Source of the DNA: an uncultured Pirellulaceae bacterium
GTDB taxonomy: Bacteria > Planctomycetota > Planctomycetia > Pirellulales > Pirellulaceae
Direction: 5' to 3'
Assembly (NCBI GenBank): GCA_938010615.1
Contig: CALLUY010000107.1
Span: 1-46,752, forward strand
Length of the DNA: 46,752 nt
Under the pieces are notes generated by a model, which did no database searches, was not told the DNA's origin, and saw only the letters and a list, made by a program, of their open reading frames with translations. Below are positions 42,145 to 46,752 of this stretch, piece by piece. The number at the start of each line of letters is the position of its first letter. Within the stretch, counting starts at the first letter, position 1. The position numbers and the translations under genes are program-made.

Positions 42145-42217
42145 CAATCCAACATCACCTTGCCTCTGGGTAGAAGGCTCCGCTACCCGGGTATTTACGG
42201 CGTTCCGTACTGCCAAT

Positions 42218-42272
42218 CATAACCCGACGCGTAAGCGAGTTACCAGGGCGCACCTCGCTCACGCGTTTTTAA
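42218..42272. repeat. REP-like element (AACCCGACGCG type), degenerate
   Basis: CATAACCCGACGCGTAAGCG is followed by the inverse CGCTCACGCG, in the same family as 8485-8547 and 16400-16476. One arm is incomplete. As at the other two loci it adjoins a copy of the 200-bp hairpin repeat. Confidence 0.6.
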
Positions 42273-42284
42273 GTTGCAGTGTTT

Positions 42285-42488
42285 AGTGCTGAAAGCACGA
42301 CATGCATTAGCCATGGACGCCAGTCCATGGAAACGTTGGTGCATTAATCGTCAGTCCTGAAAGGACGGCAGGAAAATTGCGGTAGTGCAAAGCTTGGCTC
42401 CTGCCGTGCCATCGGCACTCCGCGGCGATTCATTAACCGTAACCACGGACTTGCGTCCATGGCTAATGCATGTCGTCACTTCGTGACT
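42285..42488 (-). repeat. Dispersed ~200-bp hairpin repeat, copy C (inverted)
   Basis: Reverse-complement copy of 8601-8799 and 16051-16264. It begins AGTGCTGAAAGCACG and ends GTCACTTCGTGACT. One stem differs (CCATGGAC-GCCA-GTCCATGG loop) but all hairpins stay paired. It occupies the space between the convergent membrane-protein and PanB-like genes. Confidence 0.8.
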
Positions 42489-42588
42489 GAAAGCATGAAA
42501 CAAAAACTTGGCAATGGAAAACACAAGCAGCTTCACCTCCCCAGCCACTCGTTCCTCGCGTCTGACCCTCCCAGAGGGATGCCGGTGT

Positions 42589-43398
42589 TTACTCCTCGAC
42601 TTCTTTCACAAACTGATCAAAATCCTCATCAGCCATTCCAACCGTATTGGCATCGGTTGGAAAATTGCCATCGTTAACATCCGCGATGTATTCACTGAAC
42701 GCGGCGATCCGTTCTGCCTGCAATCGTTTTCGCTCAGCTGAAAAATCGCGATAGGCTTTTGCGTGACGCGGAATCTGTTCGTCATAGTCGCCAAGAATAT
42801 CGCACGAAAACAGAAACTGTGTGTCGCAACCCGATCCAGCGCCCAGCGACATCAGAATCATCTTTGTATTGGCAGAAAGATAGCTGGCCAGTTTGTGAGG
42901 CACGACTTCCAGTTCCGCCGCATACGCTCCCGCGTTTTCCAACTCCTTCATGCGATCAAATAGCTGTTTGGCTTCGCGCGGTTTCTTACCGATCGCTCGA
43001 TAACCTGTCCAAGTCACATGTCGCGGCACCAACCCAAGATGTCCAACAACGGGGATCCCTTCATCGGCCATCGCTTCAATGATCCGTGGACTTGAAGAGC
43101 AATAAACGGAGCTCGCTCCAAGCTCCATTGCTTCGAACGCGACCCGAATCGCTTCTTCGGCCGAAGCCATCCCGTGTGGCGTTGCACATGAAATAAAGCT
43201 ACTCGGTGCGGCCTGCACGATTCGTGGAAACCGCATTTGTGCTTCGGGCGAATCGAAACTGCAACTCATCAAGTCGATTCCGGCCTCTTCAGCAGCGGCA
43301 GCTTCGTCGGGTGACTTCACGTGAATGTGAGTTAAGCAACGTTTTCCTTTAAGCTTCTGTAGTTCGTAGACGTTATACTTTTTTCTTGGTCGGAGCAT
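42589..43398 (-). CDS. Ketopantoate hydroxymethyltransferase (PanB) superfamily protein
   Basis: About 269 residues from ATG 43398 (TTG 43407 is the frame limit). The PanB TIM barrel is recognisable: GKRCLTHIHVKSPDEAAAAEEAGIDLM, VAFEAMELGASSVYCSS, GIPVVGHLGLVPRHVTWTGYRAIGKKPREAKQLFDRMKELENAGAYAAELEVVPHKLA, ILMSLGAGSGCDTQFLFSCDILG. In PanB these segments hold the Mg2+ and ketopantoate sites. The N-terminal 'THxHVKSPDEA' differs from PanB's usual 'TAYD..A'. It is probably a divergent paralogue with a different acceptor or substrate, so panB is not assigned. No pan genes are adjacent. Confidence 0.75.
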   Translation of the reverse strand: MLRPRKKYNVYELQKLKGKRCLTHIHVKSPDEAAAAEEAGIDLMSCSFDSPEAQMRFPRIVQAAPSSFISCATPHGMASAEEAIRVAFEAMELGASSVYCSSSPRIIEAMADEGIPVVGHLGLVPRHVTWTGYRAIGKKPREAKQLFDRMKELENAGAYAAELEVVPHKLASYLSANTKMILMSLGAGSGCDTQFLFSCDILGDYDEQIPRHAKAYRDFSAERKRLQAERIAAFSEYIADVNDGNFPTDANTVGMADEDFDQFVKEVEE

Positions 43399-43580
43399 GT
43401 CGAACAATCGTGACTTGGAAGAGGAGAACGCAATTTATCATTTCGAGTTTGTTTTGTACCGCGTATCTTCCAATTTTTTCGACACCGCCTGCCAAAACTT
43501 GTGTTTTCAGGCATGATAGCCCCAACGCAAAATTACAACCAACGCTCGAAATTTATCAGAACAGAAATTGGAAATACTCA

Positions 43581-44483
43581 ATGTCACACAAATCAATCTT
43601 CAACGTCATCACGATCGCAGCCATTTTACTTTCGTCGTTCTCTGGTCAACAATCGATTGCCCAAGAAGCCGCCGTTGCTGCAACTCCTGTCCCCGTCCAG
43701 TCTGCGGTTATTTTGGCACCGACGAACTCGCGAATTAGCTTCGTCGGAATTCACGTCGGCGACGACCCAAAACCGCGACTCGGTGGCTTCGCCGATTTCA
43801 ACGGCTATGCGGTTGTTGATCCTGCCAACGGAACCGTTAGCTCGCTGAATTTGGATATCAACGTCGACTCTGTTTGGACGCAGTTTGAAAAACTCACCGG
43901 ACATCTCAAGAATGAAGACTTCTTCGAAACGGAAAAGTTTCCGACGGCAAAGTTCGCCAGTACTTCAATCGCGGCTGGCGAAAATGGAAAGTCCACCATC
44001 ACTGGAAATTTAACGCTGCACGGCGAAACGAAAGAAGTCTCTTTCCCGGCCGATGTGAAAATGGAAAACGGCGGAATGCTGCTCAAAGCATCATTCCAGT
44101 TGGACCGCTCGATCTTTGGCATGGACAAGATGCTCAGTGGTGTTGATAAACTAGTCAAAGTCGAAATTGTTGTCGGCGAGAAAACGGCCCCTTCGAAAGC
44201 GGAGCCCGGTCATGGCGGGAAGAAAAAGAAACAGTCCAGCACGGACAACTCAAACAAGCTTCAAAAAGTATCGCTCAACGTTCCAAACATGAGCTGAACT
44301 GGCTGCGAAGCTTCCGTGCGAAGCGATTTGAAAGCTGTTGACGGGGTCCGGAACATTGAAACCGATCTCGATGAGCTAACTTGTTCGTTCGAGATCGATT
44401 CGGGCGTCGACGCCGAAGAACTAGTCAACCGACTGGCGGAGAAGAACAACAAGCTGGCCGATTGGACTTTTGTTGAGAATTAG
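43581..44483 (+). CDS. Candidate selenoprotein: YceI domain fused to a heavy-metal-associated domain with UxxC
   Basis: Reads as 300 residues if TGA at 44295-44297 (codon 239) is selenocysteine. Signal peptide MSHKSIFNVITIAAILLSSFSGQQSIAQ. Residues about 45-200 are a YceI lipocalin-like domain (ISFVGIHVGDDPKPRLGGFADFNGYAVVD ... HLKNEDFFETEKFPTAKF ... LTLHGETKEVSFPADV). After a basic linker (GHGGKKKKQSS) comes an HMA fold: KVSLNVPNMS-U-TGCEASVRSDLKAVDGV, then DELTCSFEIDSGVDAEELVNRL. HMA domains bind metal with MxCxxC; here the first Cys is replaced by the TGA. The frame continues 62 codons to TAG 44481. A hairpin with CGUGC loop follows the TGA. The open frame begins at 43386, but the signal peptide sets the start at 43581. 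Confidence 0.82.
44310..44324 (+). promoter_or_regulatory. Candidate bacterial SECIS hairpin 2
   Basis: GCTTC (44310-44314) pairs perfectly with GAAGC (44320-44324) around CGTGC, the same loop as at 15001-15005. The loop starts 18 nt after the TGA, within the range for bacterial SECIS elements, and the hairpin lies inside the coding sequence as required. Confidence 0.65.
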
Positions 44484-44495
44484 ATTTCGGCAAAG

Positions 44496-44569
44496 TAGGG
44501 CTGGAGGGACTCGAACCCCCGGCAAAGAAATTATGAGTTTCCTGCTCTAACCAACTGAGCTACAGCCCC
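44496..44569 (-). tRNA. tRNA-Met (CAT anticodon)
   Basis: The reverse strand folds as a tRNA: acceptor GGGGCTG with CAGCCCT (one G-U pair), D arm GCTCAGTTGGTTAGAGC, anticodon arm with loop CTCATAA (anticodon CAT), T arm GGGGGTTCGAGTCCCTC. The sequence around the anticodon resembles the elongator tRNA-Met, and the acceptor does not show the mismatch of an initiator. The CCA end is not encoded. It is on the strand opposite to the selenoprotein gene, 12 bp away. It could in principle be a tRNA-Ile2 (lysidine) species, which also has CAT. Confidence 0.93.
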
Positions 44570-44624
44570 AAATGTTTTCGCTACGAGGATGGAATTTACA
44601 CAATTTCCCTCGCACACGAAAGCC

Positions 44625-44951
44625 TTACCGAAGACGCAAACGGACAAGGAGGTCGTTTACGGCCTCCACGTCTCGTGATTCGGGCAGCGATGATCGCTCG
44701 AACGCCTCTTCCAGTTTCTTCTCAAGCGACTCCATCTTGCGTGCGTGAAACTCCCAATCTAGATCCGCGAGACCGATTTTTTCCTCTATCTTTGCCGCGA
44801 TCAAATCTGGGATGAACTCCAAACCGGCATCATCGCATAGCAATCGAACATCCGTTTCGACACGACCCGTGTTCATCAGGTTCACACCCGTAAGCAAAAC
44901 ATGACACGCGTAGACCGCTACTGGTTCGGGGTTCGTGGCGACCGTTCCCAT
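44625..44951 (-). CDS. Short hypothetical protein, probably a C-terminal fragment
   Basis: Up to 108 residues with credible composition (YACHVLLTGVNLMNTGRVETDVRLLCDDAG, then IPDLIAAKIEEKIGLADLDWEFHARKMESLEKKLEEAFE and a final NDLLVRLRLR). The start is cut off by a stop just upstream of ATG 44951, and the protein begins inside what looks like a domain. It is likely the tail of a larger gene whose 5' part is lost. The ATG lacks a ribosome-binding site. Family not recognised with confidence. Confidence 0.45.
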   Translation of the reverse strand: MGTVATNPEPVAVYACHVLLTGVNLMNTGRVETDVRLLCDDAGLEFIPDLIAAKIEEKIGLADLDWEFHARKMESLEKKLEEAFERSSLPESRDVEAVNDLLVRLRLR

Positions 44952-45126
44952 TGGCAGGAGTCAGTGGCCATCTACAACCTACATTCAGGAGCGACTGGTC
45001 AAGGGTTGGATCAGGCAGCATCGAGCGAAGACAGGAACAGATCGCGAGTGTCCGTTGTGGAACGAAACGTTTGTTGCATTGAAGTTGTGGCTGGAGATCA
45101 GGAAAGAGAAATAGAGGTACGTCTGA

Positions 45127-45909
45127 TTATTTTCCAGAGGGGAGAATTTCAGCAATAGGCGTTTTCTTAACCGCACCCCGCAAAAAATCTTGGCGTTCAT
45201 CTTCGTAATTGAAATCCAGCACGAGTTTTTCCATTGATAACGTAGAGAAGTAATTGTCGAATTCTTTACCATAGAATCGACGCATCTCTTCACGTCTCTC
45301 TGGAGAAATACCATCAAGCAACGTGCTACAAGCCTCTTTTCGCGTTTCCTTAAAAAGTCGTTCAACCTTTTTTGACAACTCGGTCGAGCGATCACGAATT
45401 GACTGTTTTTCTTTATCAGTCAGTTCAAATGCCTTTCCAGCGAACGATTCGGTAAGCGACTTCGGGAGCCCAGAAGCCTTGACGCTCATGTCAGTGAGGG
45501 CTGATAGCTGATGTTCCATCAATAAGCCGACCACATTTTTTGTCAACTCTCGTCGCAACTTCTGTATCTCAACGAGGCGCCCCATACGTGACAATTCGGT
45601 CTTGCCCTCAATCTCCGATTTCTGTTCTTCAAACTTCTTTTGCAAACCCTTGATATCTGCTTCTTGATACTCAAGCAATTCAAGCGAATCAATTAATTGC
45701 CCTTTCTCGAGGGCTGCCTCTAAAAGTGGTAATAATTCTCCTTCCATCCTCTGTTGTTGTAATTTGAGATTGGAATCGGCCAGACTTTTTTCTACAGCCT
45801 GTTCAATTAAATCGACATACTGCGGGTCTACATTCATTTGAGCATAGGTTGACTGCGTCACCAATGCGACGGTAAAGAGGATCGGGATCGTTTTAAACGT
45901 CGGCCACAT
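45127..45909 (-). CDS. Secreted coiled-coil protein of unknown function
   Basis: 260 residues. Signal peptide MWPTFKTIPILFTVALVTQSTYAQ. The mature part is almost entirely helical and charged (ADIKGLQKKFEEQKSEIEGKTELSRMGRLVEIQKLRREL; STELSKKVERLFKETRKEACSTLL). The C-terminal third has ISPERREEMRRFYGKEFDNYF, which recalls the stress-type periplasmic helical proteins of planctomycetes but is not diagnostic. The base composition is richer in A/T than the core genes nearby. Function unknown. Confidence 0.7.
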   Translation of the reverse strand: MWPTFKTIPILFTVALVTQSTYAQMNVDPQYVDLIEQAVEKSLADSNLKLQQQRMEGELLPLLEAALEKGQLIDSLELLEYQEADIKGLQKKFEEQKSEIEGKTELSRMGRLVEIQKLRRELTKNVVGLLMEHQLSALTDMSVKASGLPKSLTESFAGKAFELTDKEKQSIRDRSTELSKKVERLFKETRKEACSTLLDGISPERREEMRRFYGKEFDNYFSTLSMEKLVLDFNYEDERQDFLRGAVKKTPIAEILPSGK

Positions 45910-45968
45910 TTTATAGTCCAGTTCTATTTAATTTAAAATCCAGTTCTAAATGAGAATGTCGCTCCGGA

Positions 45969-46511
45969 TTAAGGGTTCGAAGGCATGACCACAAATTGAT
46001 TTGATACGACAGGTGAGACCAATGTCCAAGAGCCTCCTTGCACCCTCGCATTGATAGTTGAGGTCACCGTATAAGTGCCTGGAGTAGCATCTTCAAAAGT
46101 CCCGGCTCTCCCCAAAGTCGCTGAGTCGCCTTTAGACGTAATAATCTCTGTGACTCGCAAATTATTGTCGGGAAGCCGGTTGGTAAACCCAACCAGAATC
46201 AAGCGCGGTTGACCACCGACAACTTCAACTTTATGAAGATGAAGGGATATGAAAACCTCCACCCATTGATCCGACAAGCTGGTAGCGATGCCAACGGCAC
46301 TCAGATCAATATCTTCACCCTCTTGATGCCAAGAATTACCGGCAGGCGTTAAAGATGTGACTTCCCCCTCCGCAATTGGACCTTGGACAGGGGGAGACGG
46401 GTTGCCAGTGCCAGATGGCGGCGGGGCCTGACCTAAGCATTCGGATTGGTTCGGGACAAGCAGTAGTGCAGCTACGAGCGCGATTAGCATAATTCGCCAT
46501 GTTTGGTTCAT
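45969..46511 (-). CDS. Secreted hypothetical protein
   Basis: 180 residues from ATG 46511 (AGAAGGAA lies upstream; a GTG precedes directly). Signal peptide NQTWRIMLIALVAALLLVPNQSECLG, then a Pro/Gly linker (PPPSGTGNPSPPVQGP) and a beta-rich domain (VEVFISLHLHKVEVVGGQPRLILVGFTNRLP ... TYTVTSTINARVQGGSWTLVSPVVSNQFVVMP) that looks immunoglobulin-like. It lies 59 bp upstream of the coiled-coil gene on the same strand, so the two may be co-transcribed. Function unknown. Confidence 0.7.
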   Translation of the reverse strand: MNQTWRIMLIALVAALLLVPNQSECLGQAPPPSGTGNPSPPVQGPIAEGEVTSLTPAGNSWHQEGEDIDLSAVGIATSLSDQWVEVFISLHLHKVEVVGGQPRLILVGFTNRLPDNNLRVTEIITSKGDSATLGRAGTFEDATPGTYTVTSTINARVQGGSWTLVSPVVSNQFVVMPSNP

Positions 46512-46632
46512 CACATTTCCTTCTGAACATACGTGTAAATTTGGGGTGTAGTCTCGTCGGGGCGCAATTTGTCGGGAGATTGAGTGCTTTTTGATAGGCG
46601 ATTTTTGTTGACATCAAACTGGTATTTCAAAG

Positions 46633-46692
46633 AAAGGGCGTTCCGCGTCACACTGGTGTTGCAAAACAAAAAACGCAACAACAGAACGCCCT
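46633..46692. repeat. Long inverted repeat at the window edge
   Basis: AGGGCGTTC (about 46635) and GAACGCCCT (about 46684-46692) pair over 9 bp. Inside, GTTGC and GCAAC form a second stem. A reading frame opens at ATG 46694 directly after it. Terminal inverted repeats next to a gene start can mark the end of an insertion sequence, but too little sequence remains to tell. Confidence 0.4.
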
Positions 46693-46693
46693 C

Positions 46694-46752
46694 ATGGATG
46701 AGCTTAACGGGTGGGGTCACCGGCATGCAACGGACACTCAGAAAAATTTTCA
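46694..46752 (+). CDS. Possible truncated reading frame at the window edge
   Basis: An ATG at 46694 opens a frame (MDELNGWGHRHATDTQKNF...) that stays open to the end of the window. No ribosome-binding site is visible beyond the hairpin. It could be the first codons of a transposase or of an unrelated gene. Only 19 codons are seen, so this is a weak call. Confidence 0.25.
   Translation, partial: MDELNGWGHRHATDTQKNF

Noticed and set aside
43386-43580. Longer N-terminus for the YceI-HMA gene
   Set aside because: The extension has poor coding character and would bury a clear signal peptide that begins at 43581.
46511-46726. 71-codon minus-strand frame at the right edge
   Set aside because: It runs through a strong inverted repeat and has no plausible start signal or domain.

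Overview
The window reads as chromosomal DNA of a planctomycete, most likely Pirellulaceae-like. This is inferred from gene content: short membrane proteins with an 'RFxLRxLxxVTLxVA' segment, a two-DUF4159 secreted protein, a MoxR/DUF58/BatA-like/von Willebrand operon, Tat-exported Gfo/Idh oxidoreductases, many secreted proteins of unknown function, TTG/GTG starts, and long intergenic spaces full of palindromic repeats. No rRNA, CRISPR array, prophage or complete insertion sequence was seen. One tRNA (Met, CAT) is present.

Layout. 1-3.5 kb: an accessory stretch with four attC-like imperfect palindromes around a DUF3800 gene and a small membrane protein (an integron cassette cluster without a visible integrase), ending in a decayed IS91-type transposase. 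3.5-12.9 kb: nucleoside-type MFS transporter, small secreted proteins, an orphan sensor kinase, an Ldh2-type dehydrogenase, a DegT aminotransferase, a thioredoxin-fold protein lacking its cysteines, and purA. 13-19.7 kb: a membrane protein, a tandem RraB-like protein, a thioredoxin-like gene with an in-frame TGA (candidate selenoprotein), a BON-domain protein, a secreted beta-propeller-like protein and a PSP1 protein. 19.7-21.2 kb: a gene remnant and a MazF/PemK-like toxin pair. 21.2-29.3 kb: Gfo/Idh oxidoreductase, PQQ-type propeller, a surface-glycan group (WecG/TagA transferase, polysaccharide deacetylase, GT4), rpe and a catalytically dead histidine-phosphatase homologue. 29.3-32.2 kb: the ABC-F gene uup inside a 102-bp inverted repeat, and a YfcE-like phosphoesterase. 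32.2-41.5 kb: the DUF4159 protein divergent from the MoxR operon. 41.5-46.75 kb: a membrane protein, a PanB-superfamily enzyme, a second candidate selenoprotein (YceI plus heavy-metal-associated domain with UxxC), tRNA-Met, and secreted proteins at the edge.

The strongest unusual signal is the pair of in-frame TGA codons at 14980-14982 and 44295-44297. Both sit at expected redox-cysteine positions (GCV-U and MS-U-TGC). Both reading frames continue in recognisable protein, and both are followed 18-19 nt downstream by a 5-bp hairpin with the same CGUGC loop, the expected place and shape of a bacterial SECIS element. The second is the integron-like cassette cluster, where the start of two cassettes is exactly complementary to the R'' box at their ends. 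The third is a dispersed repeat of about 200 bp (three copies) built as a palindrome of small hairpins.
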